Below are positions 35,439-43,299 of a stretch of DNA of 64,000 bases, one piece after another. The position numbers and the translations under genes are program-made. This DNA comes from Bryobacterales bacterium (lineage in GTDB: Bacteria > Acidobacteriota > Terriglobia > Bryobacterales > Bryobacteraceae), in NCBI GenBank assembly GCA_020852175.1, contig JADZBH010000005.1:62001-126000 (forward strand). Direction: 5' to 3'. How positions within the stretch are numbered: the stretch's first letter is position 1; each line of letters begins with the position of its first letter. Below the pieces are notes generated by a model that was given only the letters and a program-made list of their open reading frames with translations, did not search any database and had not been told where the DNA came from.

Positions 35439-35699
35439 ATGGCCTACGTGATCGCTGAGCCCTGTATCGGAACGAAAGACACCGCGTGCGTCGACGCCTG
35501 TCCGGTGGATTGCATCCACCCGAAGAAGGACGAGCCGCAGTTCGAAACCGAGGAGCTGCTCTTTATCGATCCGGTGGAATGCATCGACTGTGGCGCTTGC
35601 GTGCCGGTGTGTCCCGTTTCGGCCATCTTTGCTCTGGACGACCTTCCCGAGAAATGGAATGAGTTCACGCAGCGCAACGCGGCATATTACGGACGCTAG
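35439..35699 (+). CDS. 7Fe-8S ferredoxin
   Basis: An 86-residue ferredoxin. Cysteines at C9, C17, C21, C25 and C48, C51, C54, C58 give one canonical CxxCxxCxxxCP 4Fe-4S motif (CIDCGACVPVCP) and one N-terminal motif with the long C-x7-C-x3-C spacing of the 3Fe-4S cluster, as in FdxA-type ferredoxins. Low-potential electron carrier in the cytosol. AAAGGAG lies 7 bases before the ATG. A CGCCCG...CGGGCG inverted repeat lies just upstream. Confidence 0.94.
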   Translation: MAYVIAEPCIGTKDTACVDACPVDCIHPKKDEPQFETEELLFIDPVECIDCGACVPVCPVSAIFALDDLPEKWNEFTQRNAAYYGR

Positions 35700-35711
35700 C
35701 ACGCCGGAGAA

Positions 35712-37631
35712 TTAGCGGTCGAGGAAACTCTCGACTTCGCTGAGTTCCAGCGTGAAGGAATAATCGGGCAGGCTGTCGAAAAACACCTGCCCGTATTTTT
35801 GTTTGGTGATCCGGTTATCCAGGATGGCAAGCACGCCTTTGTCCTGCCGCGAACGAATCAGCCTTCCGAAGCCCTGTTTCAACGTCAGCGCCGCCTCGGG
35901 CACCTGGTAGTCGAAGAACGGGTTGCCTCCGGCCTCGCGCAAGGCGCGCACGCGCGCCTCCACCACGGGATCGCTGGGCACGGCGAACGGCAGCCGGTCC
36001 ACGATCACGCAACGGAGCTGGTCGCCTGGCACGTCCACGCCCTGCCAAAAGCTGGAGGTGGCGAACAGCACGCAGTTCGGCGTGCGTTTGAACTCCTCCA
36101 GAAGGGCGTTATTCGGAGCCGTGCCCTGCAGCAGCGCCGGGTAGTCGATTTTGTCCCAAAGCCGGTCGTGAAACTGGCGCATCTGCGCGTAGCTGGTGAA
36201 CAGGACGAACGCATGGCCTTTGGTGAACTCCAGCAGCCGGACCACCTCCTTGCAGGCGGCTTCGGTGAAGCTGGCGTCGCGCGGGTCCGGCAGGTGTTGC
36301 GGCACATACAGGATGGCCTGCTTCGGATAGTCGAAATGGCCGGGCACGACGAGGGAGCGGGCATGTTGGACGCCCAGCCGCTTTTCGACGAAGGCAAACT
36401 CTCCCGACACGGCCAGCGTCGCCGAGGTGAGCACCACGCTGGCCACCTTGTCGAACAGCCGTTCGCTCAGCAGCGCGCTGACGTCGATGGGCGTCATCTC
36501 CAACGATACGCTGCGCGTGCGGCGTTCCATCCAGTAGACGTATTTCGCGTCGCGATCTTCCATCCAGGCGCGCAGCCTGGCCTGCGTGTCCTTGGTGCGG
36601 CGCACCAGAGGGATCATCTCCTCGGGGGCGCCTTGCACCAGTTGGAGGTCGGTGTGCAACAGCTCAAACGCGCCCAGTAGTTCGCGATATGGTTTTTCGC
36701 CGTCCCGCAGGTACTCCTTGGGATCCGGGAAACCGGCGCGTCCTTCGCGCGCGGGGAAACCGGCGAAGAAGCGGTCTGCGCATTCGGCCACGGTCACCAG
36801 CACGCGTTCCAGTTCGGCCGAGGAGAGGCTTTTGCGCCGCAGCACTTGCAGGATGTCACGCCGCAACTCCTCGATCTGATAACTGCTGACGCTCTGGCCG
36901 AAGTACTGTCCGGCCACGGTTTCCAGTTCGTGCGCCTCGTCGAAGATGACGGCCTGGTACTCGGGAATCACGCCGCCGTAATCCTCTTCCTTCACGGCCA
37001 GGTCGGCGAAGAAGAGATGGTGATTGACGATGACGATGTCGCTTTCGTGCGCGCGCTGCTGCATTTTCGTGAGGAAGCAGCGTTCGAACTGGGCGCATTT
37101 CTGGCCGCTGCACAGTTCGCGCCGCGCGTCCATCTTCGCCCAGGCGCCACTGTGAGCGGGCAGCGTCTTGATTTCGCTGCGGTCTCCAATTTCGGTGGTT
37201 TTCTCCCACTCCCGAATGATCTGGAAGTCGGCGACCTCTTCAAGACCGGCCAGAACGGGCTCGCGTTCGGCGTCGTAAATTTTCTGGCGGCAGGCGTAGT
37301 TGTTCCGCCCTTTCATGTAGCAGATGCGCAGGCGGCCCTGAAACATTTCCTGCAGGAAGGGGACGTCCTTGAAGAAGAGCTGTTCCTGCAGATTCTTCGT
37401 TCCGGTGGAAATCACGACGCGCTTGCCGGACTGGATGGCCGGAATCAGGTAGGCGAGGGTTTTTCCCGTGCCGGTACCCGCCTCGACAATGGCGTGGCGT
37501 CCGTCGGCGAGCGCTTTTTCCACGGCTTCGGCCATCGCCAACTGGCCGGGCCGGAACTCATACTGAGGATGCCACTCCGAAAGCAACCCGCCGCGTTGGA
37601 AGAAGCGGCGCGCAGGTACTTGTGTCGTCAA
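35712..37631 (-). CDS. DinG/XPD-family ATP-dependent DNA helicase
   Basis: A 639-residue superfamily-2 helicase. EAGTGTGKTLAYLIP is Walker A; VIFDEAHEL is the DEAH box. Four cysteines between them (RNNYAC and the cluster C-SGQKC-AQFERC) form the Fe-S site of the Rad3/XPD/DinG group. WQGVDVPGD and QGFGRLIRS are late helicase motifs. Such enzymes unwind 5'-3', including R-loops and D-loops. The TTG at 37631 overlaps the stop of the MATE gene (TTGA); no ATG is suitably placed. Confidence 0.93.
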   Translation of the reverse strand: MTTQVPARRFFQRGGLLSEWHPQYEFRPGQLAMAEAVEKALADGRHAIVEAGTGTGKTLAYLIPAIQSGKRVVISTGTKNLQEQLFFKDVPFLQEMFQGRLRICYMKGRNNYACRQKIYDAEREPVLAGLEEVADFQIIREWEKTTEIGDRSEIKTLPAHSGAWAKMDARRELCSGQKCAQFERCFLTKMQQRAHESDIVIVNHHLFFADLAVKEEDYGGVIPEYQAVIFDEAHELETVAGQYFGQSVSSYQIEELRRDILQVLRRKSLSSAELERVLVTVAECADRFFAGFPAREGRAGFPDPKEYLRDGEKPYRELLGAFELLHTDLQLVQGAPEEMIPLVRRTKDTQARLRAWMEDRDAKYVYWMERRTRSVSLEMTPIDVSALLSERLFDKVASVVLTSATLAVSGEFAFVEKRLGVQHARSLVVPGHFDYPKQAILYVPQHLPDPRDASFTEAACKEVVRLLEFTKGHAFVLFTSYAQMRQFHDRLWDKIDYPALLQGTAPNNALLEEFKRTPNCVLFATSSFWQGVDVPGDQLRCVIVDRLPFAVPSDPVVEARVRALREAGGNPFFDYQVPEAALTLKQGFGRLIRSRQDKGVLAILDNRITKQKYGQVFFDSLPDYSFTLELSEVESFLDR

Positions 37632-39040
37632 ACCCTTACCATTTTCCACTTCCCACGACGGAAAAGGAAAAAGCCCGTGACGGCCATGGCCGAATGGGCG
37701 GCGGTGATGGCGTAAAAGATGCCACGCGGCCCCATGCCGAGCATCACCGACAACACATAGGCGAGGGGAATCTGCCAGAGCCAGAAGCAGACAATGTTCA
37801 CGATGGTGGGAGTCACCGTGTCGCCGGCGCCGTTGAACGATTGGACGAGCACCATGCCCCAGCCGAAGAACAGGTAGCCGAAGGCGATCACGCGCAGGCA
37901 GGTGATGCCGTACTCCATCACGGCGGGATCGTGAGTGTACAGGCCGATAATCTGACGGGCGAAGAAAAAGAAGCAGAGGCCCACGCAGCCCAGGAAGCAC
38001 ATGTTCAGCAGCCCGGCCAGCATGACGCTGCGTTCGGCGCGGTCAGGTTTCCTGGCGCCGAGGTTCTGGCCGACCAGCGTTGCCGCCGCGTTGGCCATGC
38101 CCCAGGCGGGGAGAATCGTGACCACGATGGTGCGAATGGCCATCATGTAACCGGCAAGTGCGGCGGTGCCGAACGTGGCCATCAGGCGCATCATGCCGAT
38201 CCAACTCGCCGAGGAGACCAGCACCTGTGCGATCCCGGTGATCGAGATACGCACCAGCTTCCCCATTACGTCGGGCCGGAAGCGCCACTGGCTCGAATGA
38301 ACGTGCAGGCGCGCCCGGCCGGAGAGCAGCATATAAAACTGAAACAGGACGCCGCTGGAGCGGCCTATTGTGGTGGCGATGGCCGAACCCTGCACGCCCA
38401 TCGCGGGAATCGGTCCCACGCCGTGGATGAGCAACGGACACAGAACGATATTGATGGCGTTCGCCAGCCACAGCGTGCGCATGGCCACCGAGGCGTCACC
38501 CGCGCCTCGGAACACGGCGTTCAACAGAAACAATAAAAACACGCTGCACGAGCCGCCCAGTATCGTTTGCGTGAAGCGCGTGCCGGTGGCCACCACGGCT
38601 TCGCTGGCGCCCATGCCGCGCAGCAGGTGCGGCGCGGCCAGCATCCCCGCGAGGGCCACCACGCCGGACACGGCCAGGCCGATGAACACCGCCTGCACGG
38701 CCACCACGCCCGCCTCTCCCCAATTCTTTTCCCCTACGCGGCGCGCCACCATCGCCGTCGTGGACATGCTTAAGCCGACCGCGACGCCGAACAGAAGCGA
38801 CATCATGCCTTCTGTGAGCGCCACGGCGGCCACGGCTTCGGCGCCCAGCTTGGAGACAAACAGCATGTCCACGAAGCCGAACAGCGACTCCATGGACATT
38901 TCCAGCACCATCGGCACGGCGAGCAGAATGACGGCGCGCGAAAGGCTGCCTTCCGTGAAGTCGCGCCGGGTGCCGCTGAGCGCTTCCTTCAGGAACGCCA
39001 GCATGCCATCGCCGCCGGCCGTGGATGTCCGCGAAGACAT
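37628..39040 (-). CDS. MATE-family efflux transporter
   Basis: A 470-residue membrane protein with about twelve predicted transmembrane helices in two pseudo-repeats. The family pattern is visible: ILLAVPMVLEMSMESLFGFVDMLFVSKLGAEAVAAVAL at the N-terminus, FVDMLF in the first helices, and LVQSFNGAGDTVTPTIVNIVCFWLWQIPLAYVL in the second half. It exports cationic drugs or metabolites using Na+ or H+. M13 (39004) is an alternative start. The stop overlaps the start of the helicase gene. Confidence 0.93.
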   Translation of the reverse strand: MSSRTSTAGGDGMLAFLKEALSGTRRDFTEGSLSRAVILLAVPMVLEMSMESLFGFVDMLFVSKLGAEAVAAVALTEGMMSLLFGVAVGLSMSTTAMVARRVGEKNWGEAGVVAVQAVFIGLAVSGVVALAGMLAAPHLLRGMGASEAVVATGTRFTQTILGGSCSVFLLFLLNAVFRGAGDASVAMRTLWLANAINIVLCPLLIHGVGPIPAMGVQGSAIATTIGRSSGVLFQFYMLLSGRARLHVHSSQWRFRPDVMGKLVRISITGIAQVLVSSASWIGMMRLMATFGTAALAGYMMAIRTIVVTILPAWGMANAAATLVGQNLGARKPDRAERSVMLAGLLNMCFLGCVGLCFFFFARQIIGLYTHDPAVMEYGITCLRVIAFGYLFFGWGMVLVQSFNGAGDTVTPTIVNIVCFWLWQIPLAYVLSVMLGMGPRGIFYAITAAHSAMAVTGFFLFRRGKWKMVRV

Positions 39041-39049
39041 CCTATCAGG

Positions 39050-40639
39050 CTAGCGCGGGAGCAGCGCCTCGTGGAGCACGCGCCCCACCGAACCGCTGGG
39101 CGTCTCCACTTCGAGCAGGGCAGAAAGCGTCGGGGCGATGTCGTTCACCGCGGCGTGCGTGGCATACTTGCCTGGCCTCACTCCAGGCCCCATCAGAACC
39201 AGCGGCACGTGCGAATCGTACTTATACGGTGAGCCGTGCGAGGCTCCATCCTTGCCGTAAGTAAAGTACGGCTCGGTGACGGGATAGATGTCGCCGCCGC
39301 GCTCCTGGTGGTAGCCCGCGCGCACGCGGCGGTCGACAAAATCGCGGGGAGCCATGGTAAGAAGTTCGTCGCTCGTGTACACGCGGGCGATGTGCGGAAA
39401 GGTCCGCAATGCCTCGGCGCCCGTCGCGCGCACCTGTTTCGGGTCGAGTTTCATCTGCCGCATCAGGTCGTAGTTCAGGTACATGGTCGGCCCGCTGCGC
39501 CCCACCACCCACTTCGTGCCGCCGTAACGCGCCGACAGGGCCTTTTCCACAGTCTCCTGCATCTTCGGTTCCGACAAACGCCCGCCCGGCATTCGGCGCG
39601 ACTGCTGCGTTTCCGCCGTCGGAGACACGCCATGATCCGCCGTGAACGCCACGAGCACGTTGGCCATGCCCACCTTCTTATCCAGGTAAGCGAACAGGCG
39701 CGCCAGGGTGCGGTCCGTGCGGATGGCGATATCACGCACCTTGGGATGATCGGGTCCCACCTCGTGCCCGACATAGTCATTCGAGGAGAAGCTGACGCTG
39801 AGCAAATCCGTGTCGCCGCGCTGGCCCAACTGTTCCGCCTCGATGGCCTTCTCGGCGAGCATTTCCAGGATCTCGTTACCGAAGGGAGTGCGCTGCATCT
39901 GCGCGTAATACTTCTCCGAAGGCTCGGCGCCCATGCTAAGGAAGGGCTCGGCTTTCGAATTTTCGATGGACACCCAGGACTTGCTCAGCCACTGATCGAC
40001 GGAGCGCGATGCGTTGAAACCGGCCACCCACTGGGGCAACTCGGGAAAGTACCAGGTGCTGGAGACAAAGTTGCCCGTCTTGTTGTCGAACCAGAAAGCG
40101 CCATCGGCCATACGTCCGGCGGGCAGAATCGCGCTGCGGTCCTTGATCGAGATCCCGATCACCTTCGGCTTGCCGCGTCCGTTCGATTTCAACTCGTCGC
40201 CCACCGTGCTCACCAACAGCCGGTGCGGTGACGACGCCGCGCCCGGCGCTCCCAACAAGTTCAAGGAACCATCCACGACGCTCGTGATCGACTTACCCGA
40301 TGCACGGTCGTACCAATCGTTGCCGATAATGCCGCTTATCGAGGGCGTCGCGCCGGAGAGCACGGTGGAGTGGCCAATGGCGGTGACGGTGGGAAAGTGT
40401 TCGTAGTGTGCATCGACGAACACGGCGCCGTGGCTCATCAGGCGCGCGAAGCCTCCGTTATATTGCTCGCGGAAGCGCCACAGGTAATCGGCGCGGAACT
40501 GGTCCACGACGATCATCAGGACGAGTTTCGGCTTTCGGGCCGGGGTCGCGGTTTTGGCCGCGGAAGCGGTTCCTGAAGGCTGGGCGAGGAGGGGCAGGGC
40601 GAGTGCCGCAAGCAGCGGGAGGAGGGTTCTGCGATGCAT
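39050..40639 (-). CDS. Secreted PafA-like alkaline phosphatase/phosphodiesterase
   Basis: A 529-residue protein with a signal peptide (MHRRTLLPLLAALALPLLAQ). KLVLMIVVDQFRADYLWRF holds the first metal ligand; HFPTVTAIGHSTVLSGATPSISGIIGNDWYD contains the nucleophile threonine region and matches the PafA phosphate-irrepressible phosphatase subfamily. SVSFSSNDYVGHEVGPDHP and AFTADHGVSPTAE supply the remaining metal ligands. Expected role: periplasmic phosphomonoesterase. The start at 40639 was chosen for the signal peptide. Confidence 0.93.
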   Translation of the reverse strand: MHRRTLLPLLAALALPLLAQPSGTASAAKTATPARKPKLVLMIVVDQFRADYLWRFREQYNGGFARLMSHGAVFVDAHYEHFPTVTAIGHSTVLSGATPSISGIIGNDWYDRASGKSITSVVDGSLNLLGAPGAASSPHRLLVSTVGDELKSNGRGKPKVIGISIKDRSAILPAGRMADGAFWFDNKTGNFVSSTWYFPELPQWVAGFNASRSVDQWLSKSWVSIENSKAEPFLSMGAEPSEKYYAQMQRTPFGNEILEMLAEKAIEAEQLGQRGDTDLLSVSFSSNDYVGHEVGPDHPKVRDIAIRTDRTLARLFAYLDKKVGMANVLVAFTADHGVSPTAETQQSRRMPGGRLSEPKMQETVEKALSARYGGTKWVVGRSGPTMYLNYDLMRQMKLDPKQVRATGAEALRTFPHIARVYTSDELLTMAPRDFVDRRVRAGYHQERGGDIYPVTEPYFTYGKDGASHGSPYKYDSHVPLVLMGPGVRPGKYATHAAVNDIAPTLSALLEVETPSGSVGRVLHEALLPR

Positions 40640-40701
40640 GAAATTGACAGTGTAACAGGAATGTAACAATCGACCGAGGCTGGCTTTCGGCACGAGAGTT
40701 T

Positions 40702-41133
40702 TTATTGTCCCAACTCGTGGCAGACGTTGCAGGCATTGCTCGCCTTGCGCTGTGCGTGGCAGGCCATGCACGTTTTCATGGTGTGTTCCACTTCGAGAGC
40801 CACCCTGTCCGTGCGGTTCACGTCGCCGTGGCAGGTGGCGCACTCCACCTTTCCGGCCGACACGTGGCGGGCGTGGGAGAAGACGACGAAATCAGGTTGC
40901 CTGTAGACACGCCGCGAAGGGATGGAGGGGGCGGACCATCCGGCGTGCGCATGGCATACGGTGCAGCTCGCGGCTGTGGGAAAACCGGCCCGTTCTGCTT
41001 TCTCCGCTCCGGTGTGGCACTGTGTGCAGTTCCATTTCAAGGGAGCGTGCCGTTTGTGGCTGAACTCGCCGGCCGGGAGTGCCGTTACTCCAAGGAGAAG
41101 GCAACCAGCGAATCGGAATAAGTAGCGTTGTAT
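40702..41133 (-). CDS. Five-heme periplasmic c-type cytochrome (c3/c7-like), unresolved start
   Basis: The C-terminal 120 residues carry five CxxCH heme sites (residues 36, 57, 98, 122 and 135 from the chosen start) and histidines in FSHKRH and FSHARH that would be axial ligands, as in the cytochrome c7/c3-like families. There is no ATG, GTG or TTG in frame near the signal peptide. An ATA at 41133 has GGAGGAGG 6 bases upstream and yields a good signal peptide (MQRYLFRFAGCLLLGVTALPAG). The only ordinary alternative is the ATG at 41238, deep in the PQQ gene. The gene overlaps the 3' end of the PQQ dehydrogenase gene and likely accepts its electrons. Confidence 0.8.
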   Translation of the reverse strand: MQRYLFRFAGCLLLGVTALPAGEFSHKRHAPLKWNCTQCHTGAEKAERAGFPTAASCTVCHAHAGWSAPSIPSRRVYRQPDFVVFSHARHVSAGKVECATCHGDVNRTDRVALEVEHTMKTCMACHAQRKASNACNVCHELGQ

Positions 41134-42950
41134 TTGTTGCCTCCTCCGGCGGCGATCACGACGAACTGCCTGCCGGTCTTCCTGCCCAGGTAGGTCGCTG
41201 GCACGGCATGCGCGGTGGCGGGCAGTTTGGCCACCCATAGCTCCTTCCCCGTGTCTTTATCGAAGGCCCGGAAGCGCGCGTCGTTGGTGGCGCCGATGAA
41301 GACGAGGCCCCCGGCGGTGGCAATCGATCCTCCCAGGTTCATTGTGCCGGTGGGCGGCAGGCCCTTGGCAATCAACTCATCGTCCACGCCCAGCACCGAG
41401 CGCCATTTGAACTCGCCCTTGTTCAGGTCGATGGCGGTGAGAAACCCCCAGGGCGGCTGCTGGCAGGGGCGTAGTTGCGGGTCCCAGAAGCGTGAGTTGG
41501 GGGTGCGCACGCCTTGCGTCCGGTAGGGGATTTCGGAACCTTCGGGCCGCTTGGCCATCTGCTGGACAAAGCCGATTTCCATGGAGTTCACATAGAGCGT
41601 TTGCGTTTCCGGATCGAAGCTGGCGCCGCCCCAGTTGGCGCCTCCGTTGGTGGAGGGGAACAGGATCGTCTTCCGGAATCCGATGGGCGTATAGAGGCTG
41701 CCAAAAACGGCATCCTTGACGATCGCTTCGCAGAAGGCCCGCGATTCGGGAGTGACGCTGGTAAGCTCTTCCGGCTTCATGCCCTGGCGCGTGAAAGGCG
41801 GCGGTTTCACGGGGAAAGGCTGTGTCGGGTAGGTATATTCGCCGGGCACCTCGCTTTTTGGCACGGGGCGTTCCTCGATGTCGAACAGCGGCTTGCCGGT
41901 GACACGGTCGAAGAGAAAGACAAAACCGGTTTTCGTTACCTGCGCGACGGCGGCGACGGGCTTGCCGAGGCGCGTGACGGTAACGAGGTTTGGCTGTGCG
42001 GGCAGGTCGTAGTCCCAGATATTGTGATGCACGGTTTGGAAGTGCCACAGACGTTTTCCGGTGGCCGCGTCGAGAGCTACCAGGGAGTCGCCGAAAAGAC
42101 CGGCGCCGGCACGGTCGCCTCCGTAAAAATCAGTGGAGGGGGAGGTAAGCGGCAGGTAGACGATGCCGCGTCCGGTGTCGACGCTTAAAACGCTCCAGGC
42201 GTTGGTCCCGCCCCGATCCTTCCACGAATCGCCGGGCCAGGTGTCGTTGCCGAACTCGCCGGGATGGGGCACGGTGTGGAACTGCCACGCCAGTTTGCCG
42301 GTAAGCACGTCGTAGGCGCGTACGTCGCCTGCGGGGCCATGCGCTTCGCCATCGGGAACGATGGAACCGCAGATAGCCAGGTTCTTATAGATAGCCGGCG
42401 GCGAACTCATGCCCATGCGGTGGCGTGGAAACCTGCCGGCCACGCCGTCGCGCAGGTCCACGACGCCGTTCACGCCGAACCGCGGATCGGGCTTGCCCGT
42501 CGCGGCGTCAATGGACCACAACCGGCCGTCGAGCGTGCCCACAAGGAGGCGCTGTTTCGCACCGTCAGTCCAGTACGCCGCGCCGCGGTTGATGTAGAGA
42601 CCGCCGGAGATGTGTTCGCGATCGAGTTGAGCGTCGAACTTCCAGAGTTCACGGCCGGTTTCCGGATCGAGCGCCACCAGGTTGGCGAAGGGCGTGGTTA
42701 GATACATCACGCCGCCGGCGATGAGCGGCGTGGATTCAAAAGTGGAACGGTAGGGCAGCTTGGATCCGTCACTTTGTTCGCCCGTGCGGTAGGTCCAGGC
42801 GAGGCGCAGTTTCGACACGTTCCGGCGGTTAATCTGCTTCAGGGAAGAGTAGCGTGCGCCGCCGGCATCGCCGCCCCAATGCCGCCACTCCTGCGCCTCC
42901 AGGCTCCACAAACACAACGCCGCCATCCATGCCAGCCGGGTCCACCGCAT
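41085..42950 (-). CDS. PQQ-dependent dehydrogenase (quinoprotein, soluble periplasmic)
   Basis: A 621-residue eight-bladed propeller with a signal peptide (MRWTRLAWMAALCLWSLEAQ). Blade motifs such as TPFANLVALDPETGRELWKFDAQ, RLLVGTLDGRLWSIDAATGKPD and AFDKDTGKELWVAKLP fit quinoprotein glucose/alcohol dehydrogenases. The ending (AVPATYLGRKTGRQFVVIAAGGGNK) matches the glucose dehydrogenase-like branch. No membrane anchor and no fused cytochrome domain. The ATG at 42971 also exists and shares a CATG with the divergent cupin; 42950 is preferred for the signal peptide. PQQ biosynthesis genes are not in the window. Confidence 0.9.
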   Translation of the reverse strand: MRWTRLAWMAALCLWSLEAQEWRHWGGDAGGARYSSLKQINRRNVSKLRLAWTYRTGEQSDGSKLPYRSTFESTPLIAGGVMYLTTPFANLVALDPETGRELWKFDAQLDREHISGGLYINRGAAYWTDGAKQRLLVGTLDGRLWSIDAATGKPDPRFGVNGVVDLRDGVAGRFPRHRMGMSSPPAIYKNLAICGSIVPDGEAHGPAGDVRAYDVLTGKLAWQFHTVPHPGEFGNDTWPGDSWKDRGGTNAWSVLSVDTGRGIVYLPLTSPSTDFYGGDRAGAGLFGDSLVALDAATGKRLWHFQTVHHNIWDYDLPAQPNLVTVTRLGKPVAAVAQVTKTGFVFLFDRVTGKPLFDIEERPVPKSEVPGEYTYPTQPFPVKPPPFTRQGMKPEELTSVTPESRAFCEAIVKDAVFGSLYTPIGFRKTILFPSTNGGANWGGASFDPETQTLYVNSMEIGFVQQMAKRPEGSEIPYRTQGVRTPNSRFWDPQLRPCQQPPWGFLTAIDLNKGEFKWRSVLGVDDELIAKGLPPTGTMNLGGSIATAGGLVFIGATNDARFRAFDKDTGKELWVAKLPATAHAVPATYLGRKTGRQFVVIAAGGGNKYNATYSDSLVAFSLE

Positions 42951-42969
42951 CGTGCGACCATCATAAGGC

Positions 42970-43293
42970 ATGGTTCTATCGCAGATCGTCTCGCGGGCCG
43001 CATTCACTCCGGAGAAGATGGGCAAGGTCTCATTGGCCAAGGGAGACCACCTGTTCGCCGGGTTGAACTGCTTTCTGCCGGGGCAGGAGCACAAGGCTCA
43101 TACGCACGCGGACCAGGACAAGATTTATGTGGTTCTCGAAGGCGCGGGCGAGGCGATGGTGAGTGGCACAACATATGCCGTAAGCGCGGGAGACCTGGTG
43201 TTTGCCCCCGCCGGCTCCAGTCATTCGCTGCGGAATACCGGCGCGTCGAACCTGGCGGTGCTGGTGATACTCGCGCCGCCGCCGTCAAAGTAG
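42970..43293 (+). CDS. Cupin-domain protein
   Basis: A 107-residue single cupin. Motif 1 is PGQEHKAHTHADQDKIYVVLEG (His-x-His and Glu-like positions), and motif 2 is AGDLVFAPAGSSHSLRN. These form the metal-binding jelly roll; the metal and substrate are unknown. TAAGG lies just upstream of the ATG. It is divergent from the PQQ dehydrogenase and convergent with the TPR gene, 6 bases apart. Confidence 0.9.
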   Translation: MVLSQIVSRAAFTPEKMGKVSLAKGDHLFAGLNCFLPGQEHKAHTHADQDKIYVVLEGAGEAMVSGTTYAVSAGDLVFAPAGSSHSLRNTGASNLAVLVILAPPPSK

Positions 43294-43299
43294 AAGCGC

